Positions 25,291 through 35,645 of a stretch of 64,000 nt of DNA are shown here, one piece after another. Within the stretch, counting starts at the first letter, position 1. Every line of letters starts with the position of its first letter. The notes beneath the pieces are model-generated. The model searched no databases. It was not told the origin of the DNA and worked only from the letters and a program-made list of their open reading frames with translations. Made by a program: the position numbers and the translations under genes. The DNA is from Aeromonas taiwanensis (GTDB lineage: Bacteria; Pseudomonadota; Gammaproteobacteria; Enterobacterales; Aeromonadaceae), in contig NZ_CDDD01000001.1 in NCBI RefSeq assembly GCF_000820165.1, positions 24,620-88,619 on the forward strand. The letters run 5' to 3'.

Positions 25291-25838
25291 TCTTCTTCCT
25301 CTTCGTCTTCTTGCAGGGATAGGCGACCGAATTCATCCCCCCTGACGGTACGCAGATACTGCTGATCCTCGTCCTGCTGGCGCAGGGTCAACACGAAGGG
25401 GGACTGCTCGCCCCCCGGGAAGATGAGGATCTGGGGCGTGCGCTCCTCCTCGTCCCGGGTCTGCTCACGCCGCTCGTCCGACTCCATATTCCAGCCAAAG
25501 CCCTCCAGCTCCACGGCCAGGGTCATGGCCTCCGGCAGGGTCACCGGCCCCAGCAGCTTGTCGCCGGTCAGGGCCTGCCATTTTCTGTCTTTGGCCGAGC
25601 GGGACATAAACTGCCAGCCGTTGTCCTCGATCCTGAGCCCCAGCAGCCGGCCATCCATCACCGAATACTCCTGGGCCTGTTGCAGGGTCGCCATGAAGCG
25701 GCGCGCCTGCTTGTCGAGTTCCCTGTCTCCCCTGGCCCCCCCCATGCTGAGGGTGACGGCGGTGGCCACCAGCCCCATCAGCATGGCGACCAGCAACACC
25801 TCCAGCAGGGTAAAGCCCGACTGGCGACAACGGCTCAC
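25287..25838 (-). CDS. exeH: Type II secretion minor pseudopilin ExeH (GspH)
   Basis: A 183-aa minor pseudopilin with the signal RQSGFTLLEVLLVAMLMGLV at residues 5-24 and Glu at +5. The start is GTG at 25838, with a weak ribosome site. The C-terminus is unusual: it ends LQEDEEEEE, an acidic run encoded by GAA/GAG repeats directly before the stop. GspH links the major pilin ExeG to the I-J-K tip. An 85-base gap separates it from exeG. Confidence 0.92.
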   Translation of the reverse strand: MSRCRQSGFTLLEVLLVAMLMGLVATAVTLSMGGARGDRELDKQARRFMATLQQAQEYSVMDGRLLGLRIEDNGWQFMSRSAKDRKWQALTGDKLLGPVTLPEAMTLAVELEGFGWNMESDERREQTRDEEERTPQILIFPGGEQSPFVLTLRQQDEDQQYLRTVRGDEFGRLSLQEDEEEEE

Positions 25839-25923
25839 AGTTCGAGCCCCATCGGCACGGCGGGGATCAACAGCGCCGCCCTCATGCAGGCAGCATCCTC
25901 GGGGCGAGACGGCCAGAGATCAC

Positions 25924-26355
25924 TTATTGAAAGTCCTTCAGGTTCCAGTTGCCGATGTCGTCATCGGTCCCGGCTTCGCCGTCCATCCCCGAGCTGAAGA
26001 TGTCGATCTTGCCAAACTGGCCCGGGCTCAGCAGCTGATAGGGGTTGCCCCAGGGATCCTGCGGCAGACGCTTGATGTAGCCCCCTTCACGGTAGCTGCG
26101 CGGCTCCGGGGATGCGGTCGGCTTGTTGACCAGGGCGTCCAGACCCTGCTCCGTGGTCGGATAGCGGTTGTTGTCCAGCTTGTACATGTCCAGGGCATTT
26201 TCCAGCGCCACTATGTCGGAGACGGCCTTCTGCTGATCCGCCTTCTCCTTGTTGCCCATCAGGTTGGGCACCACCAGACTGGCCAGGATCCCGAGGATCA
26301 CGATGACCACCATGACTTCCAGCAGGGTGAAACCGGCTTGACGACGCTTCTGCAT
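25924..26355 (-). CDS. exeG: Type II secretion major pseudopilin ExeG (GspG)
   Basis: A 143-aa major pseudopilin, the repeating subunit of the periplasmic pseudopilus. The prepilin signal [20 protein letters not shown] (residues 5-24) has Gly at -1, Phe at +1 and Glu at +5. The C-terminal loop with DIFSSGMDGEAGTDDDIGNW is the calcium-binding region needed for stability in this family. AGGGAG precedes the ATG. Gaps of 96 and 85 bases on either side set it apart from the tightly packed neighbours, consistent with separate control of its higher copy number. Confidence 0.95.
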   Translation of the reverse strand: MQKRRQAGFTLLEVMVVIVILGILASLVVPNLMGNKEKADQQKAVSDIVALENALDMYKLDNNRYPTTEQGLDALVNKPTASPEPRSYREGGYIKRLPQDPWGNPYQLLSPGQFGKIDIFSSGMDGEAGTDDDIGNWNLKDFQ

Positions 26356-26451
26356 TACTATGACTCCCTAACGAAATGAGATGGCGCAGGCCATCAGAAA
26401 GTGATCTGTGGGCCGACGGGCCGCCGGGCGGCACCATCGAACACCGGAAAC

Positions 26452-27672
26452 TTACAAATTCACCATGTTGTTGAGCTCCAGGATCGGCTGCAGGATCGAC
26501 ATCACGATAAACAGCACGACCCCGGCCATGGAGACCACCAGCATGGGTTCAAACACCCCGAGGGCGATGTTGACCTGGGTCTCGAACTCCCTGTCCTGGT
26601 TGTCCGCCGCCCGCTCCAGCATGCTGTCGAGCTCGCCGCTCTGCTCGCCGGAGGCGATCATGTGCAGCATCATGGGCGGGAAAATTTTGGTTTCGTCCAG
26701 CGCCTTGCGCAGACTGGTTCCCTCGCGCACCCGCTCGGTAGCCTCCCCGATGCGCAGGCGGGCGAAGTCGTTGGAGAGCACCTCCCCCGAGATCCGCATC
26801 CCCTCCAGCAGGGGCACGGCGCTGGCGTTGAGGATGCTCAGGGTACGGGCGAAGCGGGCGGTGTTGAGCCCCCGGCTGACCCGGCCGATGACCGGCAGGC
26901 GCAAGATGACCTGATGCCAGTGACGGCGACGCTTGTCGTCGGTCAGCCACCAGCGCCACACCAGGCCACCGATGGCGAGCAGCAGCAGGAACCAGAGGCC
27001 GTAGTGCTGCAGCAGCTCGCTCGTCCCGATGAGGAAGCGGGTGGTCCCCGGCAGCTGCTGGCCCATGTGTTCGAACTGGGCCACCACCTTGGGCACCACG
27101 GCTGTCAGCAGTATGGAGATGACGCCGACGGCCACCAGGGTGAGGACGATGGGATAGATCATCGCCTGCAGCAACTTGGTGCGCATGTGCTGGCGCTGTT
27201 CGGTGTAGTCGGCCAGGCGGTTCAGCACCTTCTCCAGGTGGCCCGACTTTTCGCCGGCCGCCACCATGGAGCGGAACAGCTGGTCGAACACGTGGGGGAA
27301 GGCCCCGAGCGAATCGGCCAATGAATAGCCCTCCACCACCTTGCTGCGTACCGTGGCCACCAGGCTGCGCAGGTGAGCCTTCTCGCACTGCTCGGCGACG
27401 GCCTTGAGCGCCTCTTCGATGGTGAGACCGGCCCCTACCAGGGTCGCCAGCTGACGGGTGATGAGGGCCAGTTCCGCCGTGCTGGCACCGCGACGAAACA
27501 GCACGAAGCGGTTCGCCTCCCGCTTCGCCTTCTCGGTGGTCTCGTTCACCTCGAGAGGAGTGAGTCCCTGCTCGCGCAGCAGCTGGCGTACCTGGCGAGC
27601 GGAATCGCCCTCCATCACCCCGGATTTCTGTCTGCCCCTGGGATCGAGCGCCTTGTATTCGAACGCCGCCAT
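26452..27672 (-). CDS. exeF: Type II secretion inner-membrane platform protein ExeF (GspF)
   Basis: A 406-aa polytopic protein with three transmembrane helices (about residues 170-192, 220-240 and 375-397) and two homologous cytoplasmic GspF domains (about 70-165 and 270-370). It forms the centre of the platform and couples ExeE ATP hydrolysis to pseudopilus growth. The repeat motifs QLATLVGAGLTIEEALKAV and TLSILNASAVPLLEGMRIS are visible. One base separates its ATG from the exeE stop. Confidence 0.95.
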   Translation of the reverse strand: MAAFEYKALDPRGRQKSGVMEGDSARQVRQLLREQGLTPLEVNETTEKAKREANRFVLFRRGASTAELALITRQLATLVGAGLTIEEALKAVAEQCEKAHLRSLVATVRSKVVEGYSLADSLGAFPHVFDQLFRSMVAAGEKSGHLEKVLNRLADYTEQRQHMRTKLLQAMIYPIVLTLVAVGVISILLTAVVPKVVAQFEHMGQQLPGTTRFLIGTSELLQHYGLWFLLLLAIGGLVWRWWLTDDKRRRHWHQVILRLPVIGRVSRGLNTARFARTLSILNASAVPLLEGMRISGEVLSNDFARLRIGEATERVREGTSLRKALDETKIFPPMMLHMIASGEQSGELDSMLERAADNQDREFETQVNIALGVFEPMLVVSMAGVVLFIVMSILQPILELNNMVNL

Positions 27673-27673
27673 C

Positions 27674-29179
27674 TCAATCTTCCCGGGTCACGCGCAGCAC
27701 CTCTTCGAGGCTGGTCTGCCCCTGGAGGACCTTGTCGATGCCGTCACGGCGGATGCTGGGGGTATGGCCCCGGATCAACCGCTCGATGGCCAGCTCGCCG
27801 CTGGCACTGTGGATCGCCTCGCGTACCGCCTCGTCCACCACCACCAGTTCGTGGATGCCGGTCCGGCCGCGGTAGCCGGTGTAGTTGCATTGCTCGCATC
27901 CCACAGGACGCCAGATCTGCTGATCCGGCGCGAGTTCGATGCCCATGGCGAGGCGCTCCTGCTCGGTGACGGGGTGCGAGGTGCGGCAATCCGGACAGAG
28001 GGTGCGCACCAGACGCTGTGCCAGCACCGCCAGGAGCGACGAGGAGAGCAGGAAGGGCTCGATACCCATGTCCCGCATCCGGGTGATGGCGCCGATGGCG
28101 GTGTTGGTGTGCAGGGTCGACATCACCAGGTGACCGGTGAGGGACGCCTGCACCGCGATCTGGGCGGTCTCGAGGTCGCGGATCTCCCCCACCATCACCA
28201 CGTCCGGATCCTGACGCAGGATGGCGCGCAGGCCGCGGGCAAAGGTCATGTCCACCTTGCTGTTGACCTGGGTCTGGCCCACCCCTTCGAGGTCATACTC
28301 GATGGGGTCTTCCACCGTGAGGATGTTGCGATCCCGCGAATTGATCTCGGACAGTGCCGCATAGAGGGTGGTGGACTTGCCCGAACCGGTCGGGCCCGTC
28401 ACCAGAATGATGCCATGGGGCTTGCGGATGAGATCGCTGATGATGTTGCGATTGGCGAGCGTCATGCCGAGCTGCTTGAGCTCGAGGCGCACGTTGTTCT
28501 TGTCCAAGAGACGCAGCACCACCCGCTCGCCGTAGCTGGACGGCATGGTGGAGACGCGCACGTCGACGGCGCGGCCGCCGATGCGCAATGAGATGCGGCC
28601 ATCCTGGGGCACCCGCTTCTCGGCGATGTCCATGCGCGACATCACCTTGATGCGCGACACCAGGAGCGACGCCAGCTTGCGATGGGGGCGCAGGATCTCC
28701 CGCAGCACCCCATCGATGCGAAAACGAATGACCAGGGCCCGCTCGAAGGTTTCGATGTGGATGTCGGACGCCTCCTCTTTAATCGCCTCGCTCAGCATGG
28801 CGTTGATGAGGCGGATGATGGGGGCGTCGTCGTCGGCGTCCAGCAGATCCTCGCTCTGGGGCAGCTCCTCGGCCAGGGCGAAGAAGTCCATCTCGTTGCC
28901 GAGATCCTCCATCAGCTGGCGCGCCTCGGAGGAGTCGCGCTGGTAGTGGGCCATCAGCAGTGTCTCGAACTCGTCGTTGCCAAACTGTTCCACCGCGAAG
29001 GCGCAGCCCGCCACCCGCCGCACTTCCAGCAGGGTCTGCGGGGTCACCCCCTGGCGACAGAGCAGCACGGGGGCTCCCTGGCGCTCGGTCAGGATGGCAC
29101 CGAAATTGCGGGCGAAGGCGAACGGCAGTTCCGGCAAAGCGGCCGGCAGCTCGCTGCCATCGAGCTGATACGCGGCCAT
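27674..29179 (-). CDS. exeE: Type II secretion ATPase ExeE (GspE)
   Basis: A 501-aa hexameric ATPase that powers secretion from the cytoplasmic face. Walker [10 protein letters not shown] is at residues 262-270, the Asp box [11 protein letters not shown] at about 285-295, Walker [10 protein letters not shown] at 327-335 and the His box [10 protein letters not shown] at 350-359. A zinc site of four cysteines is present (C395, C398, C428, C431) as required in GspE. The N-terminal domain binds ExeL. The start shares one base with the exeD stop (TGATG). Confidence 0.97.
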   Translation of the reverse strand: MAAYQLDGSELPAALPELPFAFARNFGAILTERQGAPVLLCRQGVTPQTLLEVRRVAGCAFAVEQFGNDEFETLLMAHYQRDSSEARQLMEDLGNEMDFFALAEELPQSEDLLDADDDAPIIRLINAMLSEAIKEEASDIHIETFERALVIRFRIDGVLREILRPHRKLASLLVSRIKVMSRMDIAEKRVPQDGRISLRIGGRAVDVRVSTMPSSYGERVVLRLLDKNNVRLELKQLGMTLANRNIISDLIRKPHGIILVTGPTGSGKSTTLYAALSEINSRDRNILTVEDPIEYDLEGVGQTQVNSKVDMTFARGLRAILRQDPDVVMVGEIRDLETAQIAVQASLTGHLVMSTLHTNTAIGAITRMRDMGIEPFLLSSSLLAVLAQRLVRTLCPDCRTSHPVTEQERLAMGIELAPDQQIWRPVGCEQCNYTGYRGRTGIHELVVVDEAVREAIHSASGELAIERLIRGHTPSIRRDGIDKVLQGQTSLEEVLRVTRED

Positions 29180-31227
29180 CAGGGCTTGCTCTGCACGAAG
29201 GGCTGTTGCACCTGGGTGCGGACACCGGTGGCGGTGGCCTGCTGCTGGGCCTTCATCCGCTCGATCTGCTGCTGCACCTCGGGGGACATCATCACGTCCT
29301 GGCCGTAGGCGGGCAGCACCTGGCGGGGGGGCGAGGTGGCATAGCCCTCATCCGCGGCCCGGTTCAGCTGCTCGGCCCTGAACAGGGTGTACTTGTTGCT
29401 GGAGACCCCGGTGTAGACGTTGGCGTCACGCAGTATGGTCGGCCGGATGAACACCATGAGGTTGCGCTTGGAAGTGGTGTTGGACGTCGAGCGGAACAGA
29501 TAGCCCAGTACAGGGATGTCGCCGAGCAAGGGAACCTTGGAGACCTGCTCCTTGGTCTGCTCGTCCATCAGACCGCCCAGCACCACGGTCTCGCCGCTCT
29601 TCACCAGCACGGCGTTCTTCACGGTGCGGGTGTCGAAGGTCGGGCCCAGGTTCGCGGTCCCGGTCGCCTGGGTCTGTGCCACGCTGGAGACCTCCTGCTC
29701 GATGTTGAGCAGCACCGAGTCTCCCTCGTTGATCTGGGGCGTCACCACCAGCTTGGTCCCCACCGTCTTGCGCTCTATGGTGTTGAACACCTGATCGCTG
29801 GTGGTGGAACTCTGGGAGCCGCTCTGCACCGGCACTTCCTGGCCGACGTTGAAGGAGGCTTCCTTGTTGTCCATGGTGACGATGCTCGGGGTCGAGAGGA
29901 TGTCGTTCTTGGTGTTGGTGGAGAGCGCCGTCACCAGAGCGGCCCAGTCTCCCTTGTAGAAGCCCGCCGCCATGCCGCTGAAATCGCTGAGCAGGCTCTC
30001 CAGCCCGTCGGTGTTGCCGTTGTCGTCGTAATCCTTGCCCGCGATGATGGCGGGACCGATGGGAAGGCCGGTGTTGGTAAACTGGGTGCCACCACCGTTG
30101 GCGTTGGCCCACTGCACCCCGAGGTTCAGGCCATCACCATCCGACACCTCGACGATGATCGCCTCCACCAGCACCTGGGCACGGCGAATGTCGAGCTTGG
30201 CGATGACCTGCTCCAGTTCGGCCATGACGTCCGGCTGGGCGGTGATCACCAGGGCATTGGTGGTCTCGTCCGCAGAGATGGCGAGCTGGCCACCGCCTAT
30301 GCTGGCACCACCGCCAGCGGCTGCGCCCCCTCCCTTCTTGTCCGCTTCTATGCTGGAGCTGACCCCCTTGAGCACGTCCACCAGATCCTTGGCCTTGCCG
30401 TATTTCAGGTAGAAGACCCGGGTGTTGCCCTGGCTCTGCAGATCCCGGTCGAGCTGGCGCACCATCTGGATGATGCGGGCACGGGCCTTGGGCTCACCGC
30501 TGATCACCACGGAGTTGGTGCGCTCGTCCGCCACCACCTTGGGGGAGAGCAGCAGGGAAGCGTTGGCTCCCTGGTTGCTGCCATCCTTATTGAGGTTGGT
30601 CACCAGCCGCACCATCTCGCCTGCGGAGGCGTACTTCAGCTTGATGACGTCCATATCCTGATCGCCCGCCTTGTCCACCCGGCGCACCACTTCCACCAGG
30701 CGATTCACCACGGCGGCACGGCCGGTGATCAGCAGCACGTTGGAAGGCTCGTAATGGACCACGTTGCCGCCACCGGCGTTGTCGTTGAGCTGGCGCAGCA
30801 AAGGGGCCAGCTCACGCACCGAGACGTTGCGCACCGGGACCACCCGGGTCACCATCTCGTCCCCCACGCCGGGGTTGCGATCGTCCACCACGGGGATGGC
30901 CGAGGTCTTGGCATCCTTGGAACGCACCACCTTGAGCACGCCGTTGTTCATGGGCACCACGGCGAAGCCGTAGACGTCGAGCACGCTCAGGAAGAACTGG
31001 TAGTACTGCTCCTCATTGAGCAGGTCGTAGCTGCGCACGTTGATCTTGCCGCGCACCGAGGGCTCGATGATGATGGTCTTGTTGAGGTTCTTGCCGACCG
31101 TGTTGATGAACTCCTCGATGTCGGCATTCTTGAAACTCGCGGAATACTCGGTGGCCCAGGCAGAACCTGCCATCATCAAGGCCGCGGCCATGGTGGCAAG
31201 ACCCCAGCTCTTCCCTTTATTTATCAT
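29179..31227 (-). CDS. exeD: Type II secretion outer-membrane secretin ExeD (GspD)
   Basis: A 682-aa secretin that forms the outer-membrane gate. A signal peptide covers residues 1-25 (ends GSAWA), followed by N0 ([20 protein letters not shown]) and N1-N3 ring domains, a Gly/Ala-rich loop ([15 protein letters not shown] near 310), and the C-terminal secretin core with [16 protein letters not shown]. The last about 60 residues contain a Gln-rich tail. Assembly depends on ExeA and ExeB, encoded 13 kb away. The gene starts 21 bases after exeC. Confidence 0.97.
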   Translation of the reverse strand: MINKGKSWGLATMAAALMMAGSAWATEYSASFKNADIEEFINTVGKNLNKTIIIEPSVRGKINVRSYDLLNEEQYYQFFLSVLDVYGFAVVPMNNGVLKVVRSKDAKTSAIPVVDDRNPGVGDEMVTRVVPVRNVSVRELAPLLRQLNDNAGGGNVVHYEPSNVLLITGRAAVVNRLVEVVRRVDKAGDQDMDVIKLKYASAGEMVRLVTNLNKDGSNQGANASLLLSPKVVADERTNSVVISGEPKARARIIQMVRQLDRDLQSQGNTRVFYLKYGKAKDLVDVLKGVSSSIEADKKGGGAAAGGGASIGGGQLAISADETTNALVITAQPDVMAELEQVIAKLDIRRAQVLVEAIIVEVSDGDGLNLGVQWANANGGGTQFTNTGLPIGPAIIAGKDYDDNGNTDGLESLLSDFSGMAAGFYKGDWAALVTALSTNTKNDILSTPSIVTMDNKEASFNVGQEVPVQSGSQSSTTSDQVFNTIERKTVGTKLVVTPQINEGDSVLLNIEQEVSSVAQTQATGTANLGPTFDTRTVKNAVLVKSGETVVLGGLMDEQTKEQVSKVPLLGDIPVLGYLFRSTSNTTSKRNLMVFIRPTILRDANVYTGVSSNKYTLFRAEQLNRAADEGYATSPPRQVLPAYGQDVMMSPEVQQQIERMKAQQQATATGVRTQVQQPFVQSKP

Positions 31228-31248
31228 TCTTGGTGTTACTCCGATTCA

Positions 31249-32127
31249 TTATTCTGACAAGCCGACATACACGTCGTAGAGCTGTCCTTGCCGCTCGACG
31301 GTGACGGTCATTTCCGTGGCGCCCGCTACCTGCTGCATCGCCTGCATGGCCTGTGCGTTATCCCGCAGATCCAGGCCATTGATGCTGACCGCCAGATCGT
31401 TGGCGACCAGTCCGAGTTGATTGAACAGTTCCGGATTGCGGCCCGGGTTGAGTCGATAGCCGACCATGCGGCCATCCACCCGGACCGGGGAAATATTGAG
31501 ATAATCGGTGATCTTGCCTGGATTGCTCAGCAGCTCGCTGCGCACCGCGGTGAGCCCCTCCCCCTGGCGGGCCGCCTTGGGCAGAGGTTTGCCGTACTCT
31601 TCCCCGTCCAGCATCAGGGTCTCGTCACGGCCGTCGCGGGCAATGATGACCCGGTCGGCGAACACCTGGCGGATCTTCGCCTGGGTGCCGTCGATGTAAT
31701 CTCCGATGCCGTAAGAATTCTGTACCCCGTTATGGGAGATGATGGCGATGGATTTGGCCGGATCCGAGCTGGCCAGCACGCCGTTGAGCTGGGCGTTGAG
31801 CTGGGTCTTGGGGGCATCGGCTGCGACAGCCTCCGCCATTTTGTCGGCCTGAGGCTGCTGCGCCTTGCCAAACAGCGAGAGGCGACTGAGGTTGGCAAGA
31901 TCGAGGCGATCACCGCCGCGGCCCTGAGCCGAGGTGACGGATGGCTGCCAGGATGCGCTGCCGGATGGCTGGGCCAGTTCAAACAGGCGCCAGGTGAGCA
32001 CGGCACACTGCTGCGCCAGCAACAAGAGCAGCAGCCAGAACAGGGGTTGGCTGAAACGGGAGAGTGGCACTGCCTTGCAGCGAGCCAGAAGGGAGTTCAA
32101 CAAATCATCCCTGAACGGTAGCGTCAT
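31249..32127 (-). CDS. exeC: Type II secretion protein ExeC (GspC)
   Basis: A 292-aa bitopic inner-membrane protein and first gene of the exeC-N operon. It has a short cytoplasmic tail, one transmembrane helix (about residues 29-45, PLFWLLLLLLAQQCAVL), a homology region that contacts the ExeD N0 domain, and a C-terminal PDZ-like domain (about 195-290, SPVRVDGRMVGYRLNPGRN). It connects platform and secretin and may select cargo. The start at 32127 is chosen for homology; the frame is open further upstream but the ribosome site there is no better. Confidence 0.93.
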   Translation of the reverse strand: MTLPFRDDLLNSLLARCKAVPLSRFSQPLFWLLLLLLAQQCAVLTWRLFELAQPSGSASWQPSVTSAQGRGGDRLDLANLSRLSLFGKAQQPQADKMAEAVAADAPKTQLNAQLNGVLASSDPAKSIAIISHNGVQNSYGIGDYIDGTQAKIRQVFADRVIIARDGRDETLMLDGEEYGKPLPKAARQGEGLTAVRSELLSNPGKITDYLNISPVRVDGRMVGYRLNPGRNPELFNQLGLVANDLAVSINGLDLRDNAQAMQAMQQVAGATEMTVTVERQGQLYDVYVGLSE

Positions 32128-32312
32128 CTTTATCAAAATTGTCTGGCATCCTAGTCGGTTAGCTATTGTGTACGGCAATGGACCCAGAGACAACCGACCG
32201 GATGGGACCAAGGGGAGAAAATTCAGATTCCGTCACACCCGCCCCCAGTTTCTATCCCGGGGGTTGCCTCTGGTATAATCATGCACCTTTTCAGTCATCC
32301 CGGAGCCGAACC
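32128..32312. promoter_or_regulatory. exeC/hslR divergent promoter region
   Basis: A 185-bp gap. For hslR an extended -10 TGGTATAAT lies at 32271-32279, 34 bases before its ATG, with no matching -35. For exeC the minus strand shows TTGCCG and TAGGAT 19 bases apart, about 30 bases before the start, which is a weak candidate only. No operator repeats are evident. Confidence 0.5.
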
Positions 32313-32711
32313 ATGCCAAATACAGCACAGAGCAGCCCTCAGGTCCGTCTCGACAAGTGGCTGTGGGCCGCCCGCTTCTACAAGACCCGCAGTCTGGCAC
32401 GGGATCAGATCGATGGCGGCAAGGTGCATTACAACGGCCAGCGCAGCAAACCGGGCAAGACCGTCGAGGTCGGCGCCCTCGTCCGTTTCTGGCAGGGCCA
32501 GGACGAGCGGGAGGTGCGGGTGCTCGAGGTGAGCGAACAGCGCAAGTCCGCCCCCCTGGCCCAGCAGCTCTATGAAGAGACCGAGGCCAGCCTGAAGAGG
32601 CGGGCAGAAAACAGCGAGGCCAGACGCTTCAACAGCCAGTTTGCCCCGAGCCCCGAACGCCGCCCCGACAAGCAGGAGCGACGCCAGCTGATCAAGGTCA
32701 AGCAATCCTAA
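32313..32711 (+). CDS. hslR: Heat shock protein 15 (ribosome-associated)
   Basis: A 132-aa S4-domain protein. The RNA-binding domain covers residues about 10-75 (VRLDKWLWAARFYKTRSLAR and GGKVHYNGQRSKPGKTVEVG) and the C-terminal third is basic and coiled (RRAENSEARRFNSQFAPSPE). Hsp15 binds free 50S subunits with stalled peptidyl-tRNA and helps recycle them. It lies just ahead of hslO, as in other gammaproteobacteria, and probably shares heat induction, although no sigma-32 box is obvious. The ATG at 32313 has CGGAG upstream. Confidence 0.93.
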   Translation: MPNTAQSSPQVRLDKWLWAARFYKTRSLARDQIDGGKVHYNGQRSKPGKTVEVGALVRFWQGQDEREVRVLEVSEQRKSAPLAQQLYEETEASLKRRAENSEARRFNSQFAPSPERRPDKQERRQLIKVKQS

Positions 32712-32810
32712 TCTGCCTGCGTGACCCCTTTATGACGGCAGGTGGAGGAAATAGTTCCTAACCACCTGTTTAACAATGTAATTATTCCCCCAAGCACATC
32801 CTAGGAAAAC

Positions 32811-33698
32811 ATGATGAGTAACCAAGACCTCCTGTATCGCTATCTGTTCGAAGAGTACGAAGTGCGGGGTGAGCTGGTCCAGCTGGATCATACCTATCGC
32901 CACATCATCGACGCCCAGAACTACCCGGTACAGGTGCAGCAACTGCTGGGTGAGCTGCTGGTCGCCACCAGCCTGCTGACCGCCACCCTCAAGTTCGAAG
33001 GCTCCATCACGGTGCAGCTGCAGGGGGACGGCCCGGTGCGCCTGGCGGTGATCAACGGCGACAACAACCAGCAACTGCGCGGCGTGGCCCGCTTCGAGGG
33101 TGAGCTGCCGAGCGATGGCAAGCTGCAGAGCCTGATCGGCAACGGCCAGCTGGTGATCACCATCACCCCGGAGCAGGGCGAGCGCTATCAGGGCATCATC
33201 GCCCTGGAAGCCGACACCCTGGCGGCTTGCCTGGAGCAGTATTTCGCCCAGTCCGAGCAGCTCGCCACCCGCCTCTGGATCCGCACCGGTCATCATGAGG
33301 GCCAGCCCCGCGCCGCCGGCATCCTGCTGCAGGAACTGCCGGCCCAGAGCGAGGATCACAGCGAGGACTTCGATCACCTGGTCCAGCTCACTACCACCAT
33401 CAAGGATGAGGAGCTGTTCGGTCTGGAAGCGGAAGAGATCCTCTACCGCCTCTACCACCAGGACAAGGTGCGGGTGTTCGATCCCCAGGCCATCGAGTTC
33501 CGCTGCACCTGTTCCCGCGCCCGCTGCGAAGGGGCTCTGCTGCAGATAGAGAAGCAGGAGGCGGTGGCCATGGTGCAGGAGCTCGGCAAGATCGACATGC
33601 ACTGCGATTACTGCGGCGCCCACTACGAATTTGATGGGATCGACATCGAAACCCTGTTCAGCAGGGCTCCCGGTAATGATGCAAACAAGTTACACTAA
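32811..33698 (+). CDS. hslO: Redox-regulated chaperone Hsp33
   Basis: A 295-aa holdase chaperone switched on by oxidation. Zinc cysteines C232 and C234 ([10 protein letters not shown]) and C265 and C268 ([10 protein letters not shown]) form the CxC/CxxC redox switch. The N-terminal core (about 1-180) has [20 protein letters not shown] and the substrate-binding region. Length matches E. coli Hsp33 (292-294 aa). It follows hslR after a 99-base gap and is closed by a good intrinsic terminator. Confidence 0.96.
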   Translation: MMSNQDLLYRYLFEEYEVRGELVQLDHTYRHIIDAQNYPVQVQQLLGELLVATSLLTATLKFEGSITVQLQGDGPVRLAVINGDNNQQLRGVARFEGELPSDGKLQSLIGNGQLVITITPEQGERYQGIIALEADTLAACLEQYFAQSEQLATRLWIRTGHHEGQPRAAGILLQELPAQSEDHSEDFDHLVQLTTTIKDEELFGLEAEEILYRLYHQDKVRVFDPQAIEFRCTCSRARCEGALLQIEKQEAVAMVQELGKIDMHCDYCGAHYEFDGIDIETLFSRAPGNDANKLH

Positions 33699-33700
33699 TC

Positions 33701-33723
33701 AAAGGCGGGCAAAACCCGCCTTT
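33701..33723 (+). terminator. Intrinsic terminator of hslO
   Basis: Stem AAAGGCGGG / CCCGCCTTT with a CAAAA loop, two bases past the hslO stop. Confidence 0.85.
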
Positions 33724-33780
33724 AACTTAAATAACAAAAAAATACCCTATTTTATAAAGTTTGATGGCGATCGCTAAAAA

Positions 33781-33798
33781 CTACCACCTAGGTGGTAG
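33781..33798. promoter_or_regulatory. Perfect 18-bp palindrome upstream of pckA
   Basis: CTACCACCTAGGTGGTAG is identical on both strands and lies 49 bases before the pckA start. A palindrome of this length is typical of a dimeric repressor or activator site, but it does not match any operator I know. In RNA it could also form a 7-bp hairpin with a CTAG loop. Confidence 0.6.
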
Positions 33799-33847
33799 CA
33801 TGAACGTCAGATAGAACCCTACACACCTCTGAACCCAGGAGAATACA

Positions 33848-35473
33848 ATGACAATCGTGGTAGAACCCACCCTGGCCCAACAACTGAAGCTGGACCAGTA
33901 CGGTATCAAAAATAGCCAGGAAATCGTTCGCAACCCCTCCTATGAGCAGCTTTTCGCAGAAGAGACTCGCCCTGACCTGGAAGGTTTCGAACGGGGCGTC
34001 GTCACCGAGCTCGGCGCCGTCAATGTCAACACCGGCATCTTCACCGGCCGCTCCCCGAAAGATAAATATATCGTCAAAGATGCCACCACCCAGGATACCG
34101 TGTGGTGGTCTGACCAGGGCAAGAACGATAACAAGGCGATCACACCCGAAGTGTGGTCACATCTGAAATCCCTGGTGACCAAACAGCTCTCCGGCAAGCG
34201 CCTGTTCGTGGTGGACGGCTTCTGCGGCGCCAACCCGGACACCCGCCTGGCCGTGCGCATCATCACCGAGGTAGCCTGGCAGGCACACTTCGTGAAGAAC
34301 ATGTTCATCCGCCCGAGCGAGGAAGAGCTCAAGACCTTCACACCGGACTTCGTGGTGATGAACGGTGCCAAGTGCACCAACCCGAACTGGAAGGAGCAGG
34401 GTCTCAACTCCGAGAACTTCGTCGCCTTCAACATGACCGAGAAGATGCAGCTCATCGGTGGCACCTGGTACGGTGGCGAGATGAAGAAGGGCATGTTCTC
34501 CATGATGAACTACTTCCTGCCCCTGCGTGGCATCGCCTCCATGCACTGCTCCGCCAACGTGGGCAAGGATGGTGACGTGGCCATCTTCTTCGGCCTCTCC
34601 GGCACCGGCAAGACCACCCTCTCCACCGATCCCAAGCGCCAGCTGATCGGTGACGACGAGCACGGCTGGGACGACCACGGCGTGTTCAACTTCGAAGGGG
34701 GCTGCTACGCCAAGACCATCAAGCTCTCCGAAGAGGCCGAGCCGGACATCTACCACGCCATCCGTCGCGATGCGCTGCTGGAGAACGTGACCGTGGCGGC
34801 CGATGGCACCATCGACTTCGACGATGGCTCCCGCACCGAGAACACCCGGGTCTCCTACCCCATCTACCACATCGACAACATCGTCAAGCCGGTCTCCAAA
34901 GCGGGTCACGCCACCAAAGTGATCTTCCTGACTGCCGATGCCTTCGGTGTGCTGCCCCCGGTCGCCAAGCTGACCAAGGAGCAGACCAAGTACCACTTCC
35001 TGTCCGGCTTCACCGCCAAGCTGGCCGGCACCGAGCGCGGCATCACCGAGCCGACCCCGACCTTCTCCTCCTGCTTCGGCGCGGCCTTCCTCAGCCTGCA
35101 CCCGACCAAGTACGGCCAGGAGCTGGTGAAACGGATGGAAGCGGCAGGGGCAGAAGCCTATCTGGTCAACACCGGCTGGAACGGCACCGGCAAACGCATC
35201 TCCATCAAGGACACCCGCGCCATCATCGACGCCATTCTGGATGGTTCCATCGAGCAGGCGCCGACCAAGGTACTGCCGGTGTTCAACCTGGAAGTGCCGA
35301 CCGAGCTGCCGGGCGTCAACCCCGCCATCCTCGATCCGCGCGACACCTACGCCGACAAGGCCGAGTGGGATGCCAAGGCGGCCGACCTGGCCGGGCGCTT
35401 CATCAAGAACTTCGAGCGCTTCACCGACAACGACGAGGGCAAACGCCTGGTCGCGGCGGGTCCGCAGCTGTAA
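33848..35473 (+). CDS. pckA: Phosphoenolpyruvate carboxykinase (ATP)
   Basis: A 541-aa enzyme converting oxaloacetate and ATP to phosphoenolpyruvate, ADP and CO2, the entry step of gluconeogenesis. The P-loop GLSGTGKTT is at residues 249-257, followed by the [10 protein letters not shown] metal-binding motif and the R/E region [11 protein letters not shown]; the GRSPKDKYI motif is at 67-75. Length matches the family (about 540 aa). CAGGAGA lies upstream of the ATG. An 18-bp palindrome lies in its leader. Carbon-source control is likely, but no standard regulator site is certain. Confidence 0.98.
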   Translation: MTIVVEPTLAQQLKLDQYGIKNSQEIVRNPSYEQLFAEETRPDLEGFERGVVTELGAVNVNTGIFTGRSPKDKYIVKDATTQDTVWWSDQGKNDNKAITPEVWSHLKSLVTKQLSGKRLFVVDGFCGANPDTRLAVRIITEVAWQAHFVKNMFIRPSEEELKTFTPDFVVMNGAKCTNPNWKEQGLNSENFVAFNMTEKMQLIGGTWYGGEMKKGMFSMMNYFLPLRGIASMHCSANVGKDGDVAIFFGLSGTGKTTLSTDPKRQLIGDDEHGWDDHGVFNFEGGCYAKTIKLSEEAEPDIYHAIRRDALLENVTVAADGTIDFDDGSRTENTRVSYPIYHIDNIVKPVSKAGHATKVIFLTADAFGVLPPVAKLTKEQTKYHFLSGFTAKLAGTERGITEPTPTFSSCFGAAFLSLHPTKYGQELVKRMEAAGAEAYLVNTGWNGTGKRISIKDTRAIIDAILDGSIEQAPTKVLPVFNLEVPTELPGVNPAILDPRDTYADKAEWDAKAADLAGRFIKNFERFTDNDEGKRLVAAGPQL

Positions 35474-35499
35474 TCACGGCCCCAACCTGCATCAATCCC

Positions 35500-35532
35500 A
35501 TACCGGTCAGCCCTGCTGGCCGGTATTTTTTT
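35500..35532 (+). terminator. Intrinsic terminator of pckA
   Basis: Stem ATACCGGTCAGC / GCTGGCCGGTAT with one wobble pair and a 3-base loop, followed by seven T residues. Confidence 0.92.
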
Positions 35533-35645
35533 GGCCGATACGCGGCATATGGCTCCCGCCAAGCCTTGCCTTGCGCGCCCTCGCGCGTTAGATTCAGCCA
35601 AACTTTATACAATATACAATTTTGCAACCTGCCCGTGACGCCAGC

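Noticed and set aside
28960..31257. A 765-codon plus-strand frame opposite exeD
   Set aside because: Mirror frame of the secretin gene; no motif and no ribosome site.
33759..33780. Possible CRP site (TTTGA-N6-TCGCT) upstream of pckA
   Set aside because: Only the left half is good; the right half matches 3 of 5. Left as unsupported, although pckA is often cAMP-responsive.
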